NCBI RefSeq assembly: GCF_031312595.1
Contig: NZ_CP133592.1
Span: 1,984,001-2,048,000 of the forward strand
Length of the DNA stretch: 64,000 nt
Source of the DNA: Methanolobus sediminis
GTDB taxonomy: Archaea > Halobacteriota > Methanosarcinia > Methanosarcinales > Methanosarcinaceae
Direction: 5' to 3'
How positions within the stretch are numbered: position 1 is the stretch's first letter; each line of letters begins with the position of its first letter. The position numbers were made by a program, and so were the translations under genes. Below the pieces are notes generated by a model. The model had not been told where the DNA came from and made no database searches. It worked only from the letters and a program-made list of their open reading frames with translations. Below are positions 51,136-59,898 of this stretch, piece after piece.

Positions 51136-51378
51136 TTACTCTCCTTTACTATATGTTCTTACAGATTCGATCTTTTCCCAGTCATAGTATGTGTTTATTT
51201 TCTGACCGCCTTCATCCTCTGTAACACGTACGAACTGTTCCCCAAGGAAAAGGACTACTTTAGAGTAAACTTTTCCTTCATTGACCTGAATGTTTACTCC
51301 TTCCCTGAGTTTCCTGGACATTGTTCCATGAAGTGGGGAAGATGCATATTCAAAGACTTTTTCCCATGTGTCTTTCAT
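51136..51378 (-). CDS. Hypothetical small protein (80 aa)
   Basis: An 80-residue soluble protein: KDTWEKVFEYASSPLHGTMS, a central beta-rich part (GKVYSKVVLFLGEQFVRVTE) and DWEKIESVRTYSKGE at the end. I do not recognise the family. The ATG at 51378 is chosen because AAAGGTG lies 6 bases upstream; a start five codons earlier would overlap it. It stands alone between a DUF1638 gene and a cupin gene. Confidence 0.6.
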   Translation of the reverse strand: MKDTWEKVFEYASSPLHGTMSRKLREGVNIQVNEGKVYSKVVLFLGEQFVRVTEDEGGQKINTYYDWEKIESVRTYSKGE

Positions 51379-51588
51379 TTTTTCACCTTTCAATTCAGTA
51401 TGGTTTTTACAAGTCGATTCTTGTATGAGTAATCATACACCGGATTCTTATGTGTGATTAATTACTACATAAACCTTACTTGTATCTGTGCAAATATATA
51501 GTATTCTTCTAAAGTAATAATCGGACATTATGAAAAAGTAACGTCATAAAAGAATTAAAAATAAGTTTTAATGGAAACTTAATTAAAA

Positions 51589-51912
51589 TCAGTCAAGATA
51601 TTCATCCCTGCATGGAGAGAACACTTCAACAGCAACAGAATCCTCAATTACCTTTGCTTCATGTGAGACATTAGATGGTATATTCCATGAATCCCCGGCA
51701 TTTACTTCATGAGTCTCATCACCTATGGTCAGTATCATTTTCCCGGACACCATGTAACCAGTTTGCTCATGAATATGTTCGTGTGAAGGTAAGTGGCTTC
51801 CATTTTGTAATAAAAACTCAGTCATCAGGGTTTTTTCCCCGTAGACGATTGTTTTCATCTTGATTCCGGGAAGCACTTCTTTGTAATCAGATTCACTATG
51901 TTTTCTGAACAT
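51589..51912 (-). CDS. Small cupin-domain protein
   Basis: A 107-residue single cupin barrel. Metal-binding residues are visible in the first motif [20 protein letters not shown] (two His, Gln/Glu, Gly) and the second motif [16 protein letters not shown] (His). Such proteins bind a divalent metal and act as sensors, isomerases or oxygenases. The ligand cannot be told. The C-terminal [12 protein letters not shown] is the common end of small stand-alone cupins. Monocistronic. Confidence 0.82.
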   Translation of the reverse strand: MFRKHSESDYKEVLPGIKMKTIVYGEKTLMTEFLLQNGSHLPSHEHIHEQTGYMVSGKMILTIGDETHEVNAGDSWNIPSNVSHEAKVIEDSVAVEVFSPCRDEYLD

Positions 51913-52022
51913 TAAATAAGCTTACAGCTTATATCAATTTAGTATTTTTCATTGAGAACAGTAAAATAGAAATATTTCTCTCACCTGTCAGCAGATAAGA
52001 GTAAGTCTTTATGTTTTGTTCA

Positions 52023-52190
52023 CTAGTACATTGTACTGATGGAAGGTCTTAAAAATCCTACAGCGCAAGTCGATTTTTTTGATGCCATGCATTTGTAGCT
52101 CTCGGGCTTTGCATCAATTTGTTCGAAATCTTTCCAGACTCTGAAATGTCTGAAACGCTGTTGCGTCTTTCTAGACAGCTTCCATTCCAT
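52023..52190 (-). CDS. Possible small protein (55 aa), weak
   Basis: A frame of 55 codons, MEWKLSRKTQQRFRHFRVWK and on to SIST-MY, with GGAG 7 bases upstream of the ATG. It is basic, has two Cys and no known motif. A competing frame of 48 codons overlaps it, and the region otherwise lacks genes, so this is a low-confidence call. Confidence 0.25.
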   Translation of the reverse strand: MEWKLSRKTQQRFRHFRVWKDFEQIDAKPESYKCMASKKSTCAVGFLRPSISTMY

Positions 52191-52568
52191 ATTTTATTCT
52201 CCATTAATTGATTTATTGTTTTTCAGACCTTTCTGTGAGGTCTTCCTGTTCAATTAATGCTCTAATTTTCTCCCATATAAGGTAAACGCATGTAATCTAC
52301 ATATTCTATTATTTTTTCTGATACTTGGTGAGCAGAAAGTATTTCTGGGTCATTTTCACAACTTGATTGCAGAATATGTATTTATGTTCCAATACTTTTT
52401 TATATGTCAATAGTCATCATTAAATGTTATAAATCTTGGCTCGAATATTTATACCGGAATCTTGTTACCTTTTTCGTAAGTAAATTCGATAGAATCTCAT
52501 TCTGCTCTATCTATAAATGTGATGAATCGATATTTTGTGATTTTTCTGTCACTGTCTGAGTTTCTGAA
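52191..52568. other. AT-rich intergenic region downstream of the antiporter gene
   Basis: No gene recognised. A TATA-like ATATTTATA near 52448 is the only promoter-like string seen. Confidence 0.4.
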
Positions 52569-54593
52569 TTAGACGGTACAGCTCTGTGACAAACCTTCTA
52601 TTTCTCCTTCAAGAGATATCCTCAGCTGGCATAGTCTATCAGGCTTTCCAAGTACTATACATTGGTCACCTGCCATTAGCAACGTGTCACCTGTGGGATT
52701 TTCAATAATACTGTCTCCTCTTTTGATGGCCAGTACGGTTGTACCATATATATTCCTGAGATTTGCCTCTTTAAGAGTGCATCCATTTAGGGCACTATCT
52801 TCATTGATCTTGAAAGATGTGACATCAACACCTGGTAATTCATCTTTAAGGTTAAAATCTTCCTTTTTTCCCTCAAAGGAGTGTCTTCTCAACATAGAAT
52901 ATCCGTTTGCACGTATCTCTGTTGTGAATTTGTAGATCTCTTCTTCGGGTACAAGATATTTTTTAAGAAGACGACTGAATATCTCTACGGATGTTTCATA
53001 TTCTTCAGGAATAACCTCATTTGCTCCCATCTGGCTGAGTGCCTTTATCTCAGTCATATATCGTGTCCTTGCGATAATATATAATTCAGGATTCATTCTT
53101 CTAGCAACCTGTACTATTGTTCTGGTGGCAATGAAATCTGAAATCCCAACGATCAGTATTCTTGCAGATTTTATGTTTGCGGCATCAAGTACGATCTCAT
53201 GAGTGGCATCCCCATAGTGGATAGTTTCTCCCATCTGTCTTTCTTTGCGTACTGTTTCAGGATTAGTTTCAATTATCACGTAAGGAATGCCTGCTGTCCT
53301 TGCAGCATTTGAAAGGGTTTTTCCATTGAAGCCGTAACCTATGATAATCAGGTGATCATGTAGTTCTTCTTCCTCTTCTGCAGTTTCCATACTCTTTGAG
53401 TAAATGCCGTTGATCAGTACGCGATTAGTTGTCTTTTTAAGGATTTCATGTGAGATTGTGTGTGAAGAGCTCATGACAAAGGGTGTTAAAGCCATTGTGA
53501 CTATGGAGACTGCAAGGAAACTCTGGTATAAGCTGTCGTTCAGAAGTCCGTATTCCTTGCCGTAACTAGACAATACGAATGAGAATTCTCCTACCTGGGC
53601 GAGTGCCATTCCTGTTATGATTGTGGTTCTGAGTGGGTAGCCAAGAAGGAATGTAACAAGTCCTGATGCAACTGATTTTATCAATATCACTGCGACAGCA
53701 AGTACAAGCAGAATGGTAATATTATTTATAAAGAAGTTAACATCCAGAAGCATTCCTATGGATACAAAGAAAAAGCTCATGAATACATCCTTAAAAGGCA
53801 TCATATTACCTATGGCCTGGTGGCTGTATTCTGATTCGGATATGATAAGGCCTGCCAGGAAAGCTCCCAGTGCCAGTGAGAGTCCGGCATTGGAAGTAAG
53901 CCATGCAGTTCCCAAAACAGTAAAGATTATAGTCACAAGGAAAAGTTCTCTGTTACGTGTCTTTACAATTCTGAACAGCAGTAAAGGCATTATCCATCTT
54001 GCGTTGATAATCACAAAAAGCATTATTCCAATGCCTTTCAGGATAAATATGAATGGGCTGTCACCGGAAGTGGAAGATACTCCTGCAAGTATGGGTGTAA
54101 GCAATATCATCGGGACGATAACTATGTCCTGAAATATGAGGATGCCAAGGGCTATCTTACCGTATGGTGTGTACATTTCCCCTTTTTCCTGAAGCAGTTT
54201 AAGAACTATTGCCGTACTGCTAAGACATACAAGGAATCCAAGAAATATCGAGGTGCTGAAACTATATCCGCCATATCGGGAAATGTAATAGACTATTGCT
54301 GAGGTAAGTACCACCTGTAGTCCTCCTCCTAGCAGCACGAATCTTTTAATGTCCCAAAGTTCCTTTATGGACATTTCAACTCCTATTGTGAAAAGCAACA
54401 GGATAATTCCAATCTCTGCAAGTATCTCTACCTGCTCAGTATCCTGGATAACACCCAGCACATAAGGGCCAGTAATGATCCCTGTTACTAAAAAGCCAAG
54501 CACAGGGGACAAATGCAATCTGTGGAATAACAGGAGTATGGATATTGACAGTCCGAAGATAATTTCTATTTCTGTGAAAAGTGTAAGGTCCAT
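52569..54593 (-). CDS. CPA2 cation:proton antiporter with TrkA-N and TrkA-C domains
   Basis: A 674-residue protein. Residues 1-390 form about twelve membrane helices of the CPA2 (KefB/GerN) fold with GFLVTGIITGPYVLG and LFTIGVEMS. Residues 415-535 form a TrkA-N domain (LIIIGYGFNGKTLSNAARTA; GxGxxG-type nucleotide site and Glu at the end of the second strand), and 580-665 a TrkA-C ligand domain (LPGVDVTSFKINEDSALNGC). It would exchange K+ or Na+ for H+ under nucleotide control. The MTH865 gene is upstream but separately promoted. Confidence 0.92.
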   Translation of the reverse strand: MDLTLFTEIEIIFGLSISILLLFHRLHLSPVLGFLVTGIITGPYVLGVIQDTEQVEILAEIGIILLLFTIGVEMSIKELWDIKRFVLLGGGLQVVLTSAIVYYISRYGGYSFSTSIFLGFLVCLSSTAIVLKLLQEKGEMYTPYGKIALGILIFQDIVIVPMILLTPILAGVSSTSGDSPFIFILKGIGIMLFVIINARWIMPLLLFRIVKTRNRELFLVTIIFTVLGTAWLTSNAGLSLALGAFLAGLIISESEYSHQAIGNMMPFKDVFMSFFFVSIGMLLDVNFFINNITILLVLAVAVILIKSVASGLVTFLLGYPLRTTIITGMALAQVGEFSFVLSSYGKEYGLLNDSLYQSFLAVSIVTMALTPFVMSSSHTISHEILKKTTNRVLINGIYSKSMETAEEEEELHDHLIIIGYGFNGKTLSNAARTAGIPYVIIETNPETVRKERQMGETIHYGDATHEIVLDAANIKSARILIVGISDFIATRTIVQVARRMNPELYIIARTRYMTEIKALSQMGANEVIPEEYETSVEIFSRLLKKYLVPEEEIYKFTTEIRANGYSMLRRHSFEGKKEDFNLKDELPGVDVTSFKINEDSALNGCTLKEANLRNIYGTTVLAIKRGDSIIENPTGDTLLMAGDQCIVLGKPDRLCQLRISLEGEIEGLSQSCTV

Positions 54594-54710
54594 TTTAGTA
54601 TCACTTTACCCTACATTGAATCTGTTTGTTACTAAAAAAAACCTTTTGAAAAATAATGTATACAGTTTATGGCAAAATGTGCCAAAAAAAAGATAAAATT
54701 GGACAGTATT

Positions 54711-54950
54711 TTAAAGTCCTGCTCTCTCTACGATTATATCTGCAACTTCTGTTGCATTTTTGAATGGAAAGTCTTCTGCCGTGAGAAGTCCACCTGCTTC
54801 ACCTGCTGTCACTGATACATCTCCTGATTTGCAGGTTGTGTCTGCTCCTGCAGGGAATGCTGCAAGTAATTTTTCAGGTGTCTCAATCGGGAATGTTGCA
54901 TCTGCAAGTCCACCGACGATTTGGCTGTGTATATCTTCTTTTACGCTCAT
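54711..54950 (-). CDS. MTH865-family protein
   Basis: A 79-residue helical protein: SVKEDIHSQIVGGLADATFP IETPEKL-like start, a Gly/Ala-rich turn (CKSGDVSVTAGEAGGLLT) and PFKNATEVADIIVERAGL at the end. This is the MTH865-like family, small archaeal proteins with an EF-hand-like helical fold and no known function. GGAG precedes the ATG. It lies upstream of the antiporter gene on the same strand, about 120 bases apart, so they may be separate units. Confidence 0.8.
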   Translation of the reverse strand: MSVKEDIHSQIVGGLADATFPIETPEKLLAAFPAGADTTCKSGDVSVTAGEAGGLLTAEDFPFKNATEVADIIVERAGL

Positions 54951-55065
54951 ATTTTCCTGTCTCCTTAATTTTGTAATATTTTTTTAGGTTTATTGTTGCT
55001 GCTTTTCTCCGGAGCGTATCAGCAATATCTAATATGATAGTCTTTGATATATACTTAATCTGCAC

Positions 55066-55093
55066 TGTACTATACTTAGTATTCTTCAGTACA
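55066..55093 (+). promoter_or_regulatory. Nested palindrome upstream of the winged-helix regulator
   Basis: TGTACT (55066-55071) and AGTACA (55088-55093) form an inverted repeat around an inner palindrome ATACT-T-AGTAT (55072-55082). It lies just before a TATA-like CTTTATAGT at 55101 and between two divergent genes; a good operator candidate. Confidence 0.5.
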
Positions 55094-55154
55094 CTACACT
55101 AACTTTATAGTGATATGCAGAAACCTTTTAATCAATAATTCCCTATATATGTGT

Positions 55155-55940
55155 ATGAGTCAGGATTCCGAATATGAGTCAGAGCTGGATGATATCAAGC
55201 ACATGCTTTCTGATATTCATAATGACATCAGATCATTCATGGACTCGGCAAATCACCAGTATATTGATTCAGTCATAAGAAATGTAAAAGATGACTACTC
55301 CGGCGTTATTGTAAGGCATCTTATGGATGATGCGAGTAAAGGGCTTGAAAAGAATATGGTCAAAAAGTGTGAGATGCGTGGTGACTGCAAGACCCTCCTT
55401 TCAAATGTACTGCAGAAAAACGCAGGTCTTATAAAAAACGGAACGGTACACGAGGCTGCAATAGAGGAAAATCGCCTTGAATTAAAACAGCTTCGTACAA
55501 TGGTGCCTTACGATAAATGTGATATCTGCTTTGCAGAAGCATCTGATATTCTTTCCAGACAGGTAACTCTCATGCGTTCCATGCGCATCTATGAGACCAA
55601 TAAGGACAAACGCCAGGATCTTAGCCAGCTTCCTCCAGAAGAGGTTGTCACTGATATACTGGAACCTCTCTGTCATCAGAAACGATTTGAGATTCTCAAG
55701 GCAATCTCCGCTGAAACTAAGAGTTTCTCTGTTCTTTCAGGCCTGACTGGTCTTAGAGGTGGAAATCTTCTGTTCCATCTTCAGAAACTTGTTGAAAAGG
55801 GCATGATCATCCAGCGGCACGAAAGAGGTGACTATATGATAACCGGAAAAGGCTTCAAGGTCATGGAAGGTGTCAGTCGTATATATTCTGCCCTTGAACC
55901 TGAGCCCGAAAAGCAGACTGATGACTCAGAATCGATCTAA
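55155..55940 (+). CDS. Winged-helix regulator with CX5C and CX2C cysteines
   Basis: A 261-residue protein. The first 150 residues are helical and contain Cys72, Cys78, Cys122 and Cys125 (CEMRGDC and CDIC), a set that could hold zinc or an iron-sulfur cluster. Residues about 180-250 form an ArsR-like winged helix (CHQKRFEILKAISAETKSFS; GGNLLFHLQKLVEKGMIIQR; GDYMITGKGFKVMEG). It is a likely DNA-binding sensor. The ATG at 55155 is chosen as it removes an odd upstream extension; ATG at 55149 is also possible. A nested palindrome lies in its promoter, which suggests autoregulation. Signal unknown. Confidence 0.8.
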   Translation: MSQDSEYESELDDIKHMLSDIHNDIRSFMDSANHQYIDSVIRNVKDDYSGVIVRHLMDDASKGLEKNMVKKCEMRGDCKTLLSNVLQKNAGLIKNGTVHEAAIEENRLELKQLRTMVPYDKCDICFAEASDILSRQVTLMRSMRIYETNKDKRQDLSQLPPEEVVTDILEPLCHQKRFEILKAISAETKSFSVLSGLTGLRGGNLLFHLQKLVEKGMIIQRHERGDYMITGKGFKVMEGVSRIYSALEPEPEKQTDDSESI

Positions 55941-56051
55941 TTTATTATTTTCCTCTTTGATATTGATATGGCAATTGCAGTTACAGAGGATTCGGAGTGG
56001 CTTTTCATTGAAATAGGATCATAGTCACTATTGTTGTACTCGTCCTATTCT

Positions 56052-56372
56052 TCATAGATTACATGGTGGGGGTTTTGTATGGCACTCTTCACAAATCTCT
56101 GCTGACAGGTTAAGTGGCGTGAATGCTTCTGAAGGAGTAATGACATGAGTAGTAAATCCTTCTGCAGAAGGGTGGTGACACATTTCACATTCAGGCGATT
56201 CAGCCGACACTTCTCCATACATTAAAGTTGTGGGGTATTTCCGAAATGAGAATACATGCAGGCTTACGAACCTGATTTCCTGGAAATAATTCCCTCATTA
56301 TCGTAATGGATGGATGAACGCCATGCAATATATTAGTTATTTGTATGGCAATGATGGTTTACCTACGGATGT
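56052..56372 (-). pseudogene. Decayed multiheme cytochrome c
   Basis: The longest intact piece (start 56222) reads MYGEVSAESPECEMCHHPSA, then EGFTTHVITPSEAFTPLNLS and AEICEECHTKPPPCNL: two CxxCH heme-c motifs (CEMCH, CEECH) in 56 codons. Upstream in a second frame comes LHGVHPSIT (about 56304-56327), and in a third NHHCHTNN (about 56336-56359), a degenerate CxxCH with its usual following residues; a stop lies before it. So at least two frameshifts split a former multiheme protein. There is no signal peptide or ribosome site left. Confidence 0.65.
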
Positions 56373-56428
56373 TTAGGGTTAAAGATTTTAAATCTGAAAA
56401 AAAGGATAAACAAGGATATCAGATTGAA

Positions 56429-56446
56429 GCAGAGTAAAAACTCTGC
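56429..56446 (-). terminator. Hairpin after the RGG/zinc protein gene
   Basis: GCAGAGT-TTTT-ACTCTGC (minus strand), a perfect 7-bp stem 28 bases after the gene's stop; no T-run. Confidence 0.35.
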
Positions 56447-56473
56447 CCCTTGTTCTGATATTTGATAAATGTT

Positions 56474-56752
56474 TTAGTATCTCTTTGGTCTGTGCTTCTG
56501 GAAGCATTCCCTGCAGTAAACAGGTCTGTCTTCTGCTGGCTTGAATGGGACTTCTGTCTCCTGTCCACAGTCTGAGCAGGTTGCCTTGTGCAATTCTCTT
56601 GGGCCGCTGTTCTGCCTGAAGTTTCCTCCTCTGCCACCGCCATTGCCGCCACGGTTTCCACCGCTGCCGCCTGGACCTCTTCTGAATCCGCCATCTCTGC
56701 CATTTCCGTCTCTTGAACCGCCTCTGAAACCACTGCTTCTATCGTCTCTCAT
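56474..56752 (-). CDS. RGG-rich protein with CxxC-x17-CxxC zinc ribbon
   Basis: A 92-residue protein. Residues 1-52 are almost wholly Gly, Arg, Asp and Asn with RGG repeats (GFRRGPGGSGGNRGGNGGGR), a disordered RNA-binding type. Residues 58-90 form a zinc ribbon: ATCSDCGQETEVPFKP, then VYCRECFQKHRP, with 17 residues between the two CxxC pairs. This CxxC-x17-CxxC family is widespread in archaea and bacteria. RNA binding or chaperoning is inferred from composition. The gene seems to have a leader of about 200 bases. Confidence 0.82.
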   Translation of the reverse strand: MRDDRSSGFRGGSRDGNGRDGGFRRGPGGSGGNRGGNGGGRGGNFRQNSGPRELHKATCSDCGQETEVPFKPAEDRPVYCRECFQKHRPKRY

Positions 56753-57159
56753 ATTTATTTTCCTTTGTTGTTTATTTGATCAGTTATCTTCGGGTCAAGA
56801 TCATTCGCACGATTCGTTCAATTTTGATTCTTATCAAGTCTACAATTGTTGCAGCTGAACATAGTCACAACTACTGGATACAGATGATTGTATAATGCCT
56901 GGCGGGCATTTTGTTGTGATGCTATAGCAGTTTTCATTGAGACGGGAACCTCTCTCCCGCAATCTATACGACGCTCTCTTGTTAACGATTAACTTAAAAG
57001 AAGTAGCCAGATGAAATTATCCCTTTCTTAACCCGCAAGTAAGTTAACTGTCTATGTTGTGATAAGCCGGATAAATATAAAAAGCTATGTCTGAAGTGAC
57101 AAATCTTATTCTTTGGATAAATAGTAAAAACCAGAAGGAATCTATGGTAACAAGTAAAA
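56753..57159 (-). promoter_or_regulatory. Long leader and promoter region of the RGG/zinc gene
   Basis: On the minus strand a TATA-like TTTTAAGTT near 56990-57000 would give a transcript with about 210 leader bases. The leader holds a 39-codon frame starting near 56942 that ends in FSCNNCRLDKNQN; whether it is translated is unclear. Confidence 0.35.
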
Positions 57160-57161
57160 AA

Positions 57162-57195
57162 AGGATTTTTCCCTCTTTTTCTTTTGAAAAGAGGG
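57162..57195 (-). terminator. Terminator of the repeat surface protein gene
   Basis: On the minus strand CCCTCTTTT-7-AAAAGAGGG is followed by AAAAATCCTTTTTTT, 20 bases after the stop of the surface protein gene. Confidence 0.6.
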
Positions 57196-57214
57196 ATTCT
57201 TATGCGTTTGATCC

Positions 57215-59191
57215 TTATGGCTGTGTCAGTCCGTAACCGGACATTACACAAATAGCACTCAGAAGCAACCAGACTATGTACCAGGGTAGGTTTTTGAGTA
57301 CACTGAGATCAGGAATGGATGACTCCTGCTGAGAAGGTTCCGGTATAGGGTCAGGTATTGACATTACAGTTTCATTCTCTTCTGCAATATCAGATACACT
57401 GAAGAATCTGTTTTTGTCATCAGTTGTTGTTACTTCTCTGCTGTAACTTACAGAGCCAGATGAACCACCATATCCACCTGAGTTACCACTACCTTCGTCT
57501 TCTTTTTCCTCTTCATCAGTACTGCCATCATCTTCTTTTACTGGTATCTTGAAGTCCACGGTATCTGTATCAGTGACAATTGTACCACTTGGACTTATGC
57601 CAGCAGCTGTTGCTGTATTGTTCATCCATTCTGCTTCTACGTCCGTCTGGCTCAGTGTGTAGTTGATAATGTATGTTACACTCTCTCCCTGCAAAAGAGT
57701 TCCATTGAACCCGTTTGGTGCTTCTATCTCACTGGGTGTGAACATTGGATCAGTTACATTCACATCTGTCAGTGTAACGTTTCCTGTGTTCTCTACCATG
57801 AACTTATATGTGATATTCTCCCCTTCCTGGGCATATCCATCATCATTCTCATCGTTGAAATCGGCAGTCTTATTGATGCTAATCTTCAAATCATCCGGAT
57901 TTTCTTCAGTAATGCCGCCCTCTTCTTTCACTGGTATCTCGAAGTCCACGGTATCCGTATCAGTGACAATTGTACTCTTTGGACTTATGCCCGCAGCTGT
58001 TGCTGTATTGTTCACCCATTCGGCTTCTATGTCCGTCTGGCTCAGTGTGTAGTTGATAATGTATGTTACACTCTCTCCCTGCAGAAGAGTTCCATTGAAT
58101 CCGTTTGGTGCTTCTATCTCACTGGGTGTGAACATTGGATCAGTTACATTCACATCTGTCAGTGTAACGTTTCCTGTGTTCTCTACCATGAACTTATATG
58201 TGATATTCTCCCCTTCCTGGGCATATCCATCATCATTCTCATCGTTGAAATCGGCAGTCTTATTGATGCTAATCTTCAAATCATCCAGATTTTCTTCAGT
58301 AATGCCGCCCCCTTCTTTCACTGGTATCTCGAAGTCCACGGTATCCGTATCAGTGACAATTGTACCCCTTGGACTTATGCCCGCAGCGGTTGCTGTATTG
58401 CTCACCCATTCTGCTTCTATGTCCGTCTGGCTCAGTGTGTAGTTGATAATGTATGTTACATTCTCTCCCTGCAGAAGAGTTCCATTGAACCCGTTTGGTG
58501 CTTCTATCTCACTGGGTGTGAACATTGGATCAGTTACATTCACATCTGTCAGTGTAACGTTTCCTGTGTTCTCTACCATGAACTTATATGTGATATTCTC
58601 CCCTTCCTGGGCATATCCATCATCATTCTCATCGTTGAAATCGGCAGTCTTATTGATGCTAATCTTCAAATCATCCGGATTTTCTTCATCCGCTTCATCT
58701 GTTTTTGATATGATATATGTGAAATAGGTTGCATCACTGGTCCGCTCGTTGATTATTGTTCCATTTGCCCAGGCCACTTCATTACGACCATTATTGACCA
58801 TTGCAGATGCTGTAATGTACAGTGTATTATTTTCAGCAGGCAGATATGGTTCAAGTGGAATCTCATATGTATATATGGTGGTTTCTTCAATAACGTCCCT
58901 GTAATCGAATTGTCCGTAGACTATATTGCCACCTTTGTTAATTGGCGTACTGTTAAAACTATTTGAGATTCCAAGGCTAAGTTTCTGAATAGTCCAATCT
59001 CCTGTGGTTTCATATGTGACGTAGAGATATTCTGTATCGTTTGAAAAGTTGACAGTACCAACATCTATGGTCTGGTCTACATAAAGTATTCTTGTCATAT
59101 TATTCTCATTGGCATTAGTTATGCCTGAAAATGCAAATGTAAAAATGATAAATATGGAAGTTAGCAGCCATATGTTTTTTGTTTTTATCAT
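57215..59191 (-). CDS. Surface protein with three near-identical DUF11-type repeats
   Basis: A 658-residue secreted protein. Residues 1-27 are a signal peptide (IWLLTSIFIIFTFAFSGITN). Residues 28-165 form a unique N-terminal beta domain. Three 130-residue repeats follow, each starting near DLKISINKTADFNDENDDGY and holding ITYKFMVENTGNVTLTDVNV, the DUF11 (conserved repeat) fold, ending in ATAAGISP and VTDTDTVDFEIPV. A Glu/Gly/Ser linker and a membrane anchor (LPWYIVWLLLSAICVMSGYG) close the protein. The repeats are nearly identical in DNA. It is probably a glycosylated stalk on the cell surface (many N-x-T/S sites). Confidence 0.85.
   Translation of the reverse strand: MIKTKNIWLLTSIFIIFTFAFSGITNANENNMTRILYVDQTIDVGTVNFSNDTEYLYVTYETTGDWTIQKLSLGISNSFNSTPINKGGNIVYGQFDYRDVIEETTIYTYEIPLEPYLPAENNTLYITASAMVNNGRNEVAWANGTIINERTSDATYFTYIISKTDEADEENPDDLKISINKTADFNDENDDGYAQEGENITYKFMVENTGNVTLTDVNVTDPMFTPSEIEAPNGFNGTLLQGENVTYIINYTLSQTDIEAEWVSNTATAAGISPRGTIVTDTDTVDFEIPVKEGGGITEENLDDLKISINKTADFNDENDDGYAQEGENITYKFMVENTGNVTLTDVNVTDPMFTPSEIEAPNGFNGTLLQGESVTYIINYTLSQTDIEAEWVNNTATAAGISPKSTIVTDTDTVDFEIPVKEEGGITEENPDDLKISINKTADFNDENDDGYAQEGENITYKFMVENTGNVTLTDVNVTDPMFTPSEIEAPNGFNGTLLQGESVTYIINYTLSQTDVEAEWMNNTATAAGISPSGTIVTDTDTVDFKIPVKEDDGSTDEEEKEDEGSGNSGGYGGSSGSVSYSREVTTTDDKNRFFSVSDIAEENETVMSIPDPIPEPSQQESSIPDLSVLKNLPWYIVWLLLSAICVMSGYGLTQP
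57519..58688 (-). repeat. Three tandem 390-bp direct repeats
   Basis: Units of 390 bp (about 58299-58688, 57909-58298, 57519-57908) inside the surface protein gene. Long stretches are identical between units (for example the segment coding for TDPMFTPSEIEAPNGFNGTL), with only scattered changes, mostly near unit ends. They keep the reading frame. Confidence 0.9.
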
Positions 59192-59495
59192 TATACTACC
59201 CCTATTTTGTTTTAAAACTGGTTTTGGATTGCACCCGTTTGTCTGTTTTTTATTGGTGTATAATTATAGCTGCTATTTTTATTATATTTAAATATATGTA
59301 TAGTTTGGTGTATTATAATACTTATTATAATGATATGCCAGGTTTATATCAGTGCAAAATTAGTTATGTATGTGTCTATGGGATGTGTTTCTTATATAGG
59401 GTAGGATAAGTAGAGGTCAACTTATAATATGAATTTCCGGTGTAACTCTAGTGGGCACTACATTATATCTTAAAGATCTAAATGCTGTTTGCTCA
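59192..59495. other. AT-rich intergenic region
   Basis: No gene recognised. TATA-like strings near 59265-59310 probably include the promoter of the repeat surface protein on the minus strand. Confidence 0.4.
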
Positions 59496-59567
59496 TGGAC
59501 CCGGCGGGATTTGAACCCGCGGCCTTCACGTTGCGAACGTGACAATCTCCCTCTGATCTACAAGCCC
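59496..59567 (-). tRNA. tRNA-Ala (anticodon CGC)
   Basis: A 72-nt cloverleaf on the minus strand: acceptor GGGCTTG against CGGGTCC (with G3:U70 and G-U pairs), D arm TAGATCAGAGGGAGA, anticodon arm TCACG-TTCGCAA-CGTGA (anticodon CGC), T arm GCGGG-TTCAAAT-CCCGC, discriminator A, no encoded CCA. It starts with the same 15 bases as the spacer tRNA-Ala(TGC). Confidence 0.95.
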
Positions 59568-59618
59568 AATAAAGTTACAAAGTTAAAAAATTAATAAAAA
59601 AAAGAGTGGTTGAGAGGT

Positions 59619-59888
59619 TTAAACAGGTCTTCCGACATCTGTTACTGTAACACTCTCGACGCCTTCTACTGCCGCAAAGGCTTCTTCTACTGCTTCGGTA
59701 CCGCCTTCTCCGTCACCTACAATGACGACCATGACGATTGCCTTAAGTCCGAATGCAATTGGCTGTATCTCGTGTGTACCGTATTCTGCACCTTCTGGAA
59801 GTGCTGCGATAACATCGTCCTTAAGTTTCTCGAGGTCTACATCCACGCCAGTTGGCATAATCTTCATTGTTGCTGCAACTTCGCCCAT
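59619..59888 (-). CDS. Translation elongation factor aEF-1beta
   Basis: An 89-residue protein, the archaeal guanine nucleotide exchange factor for EF-1alpha. It begins MGEVAATMKIMPTGVDVDLE and has the family core EIQPIAFGLKAIVMVVIVGD and the end GVESVTVTDVGRPV. The ferredoxin-like fold lacks the N-terminal domain of eukaryotic EF-1B. It starts 10 bases after a small zinc protein gene, the arrangement found broadly in euryarchaea, so both are read from one promoter. Confidence 0.95.
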   Translation of the reverse strand: MGEVAATMKIMPTGVDVDLEKLKDDVIAALPEGAEYGTHEIQPIAFGLKAIVMVVIVGDGEGGTEAVEEAFAAVEGVESVTVTDVGRPV

Positions 59889-59898
59889 TTAGCTCACC

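Noticed and set aside
57124-57234. Plus-strand 30-codon frame over the terminator of the surface protein gene
   Set aside because: It follows from the terminator sequence and the antisense of the gene's 3' end; no conserved feature is seen.
57663-58727. Three repeated plus-strand frames of about 94-129 codons opposite the surface protein gene
   Set aside because: They are antisense shadows of the 390-bp repeats; the minus-strand frame is continuous with signal peptide and anchor.
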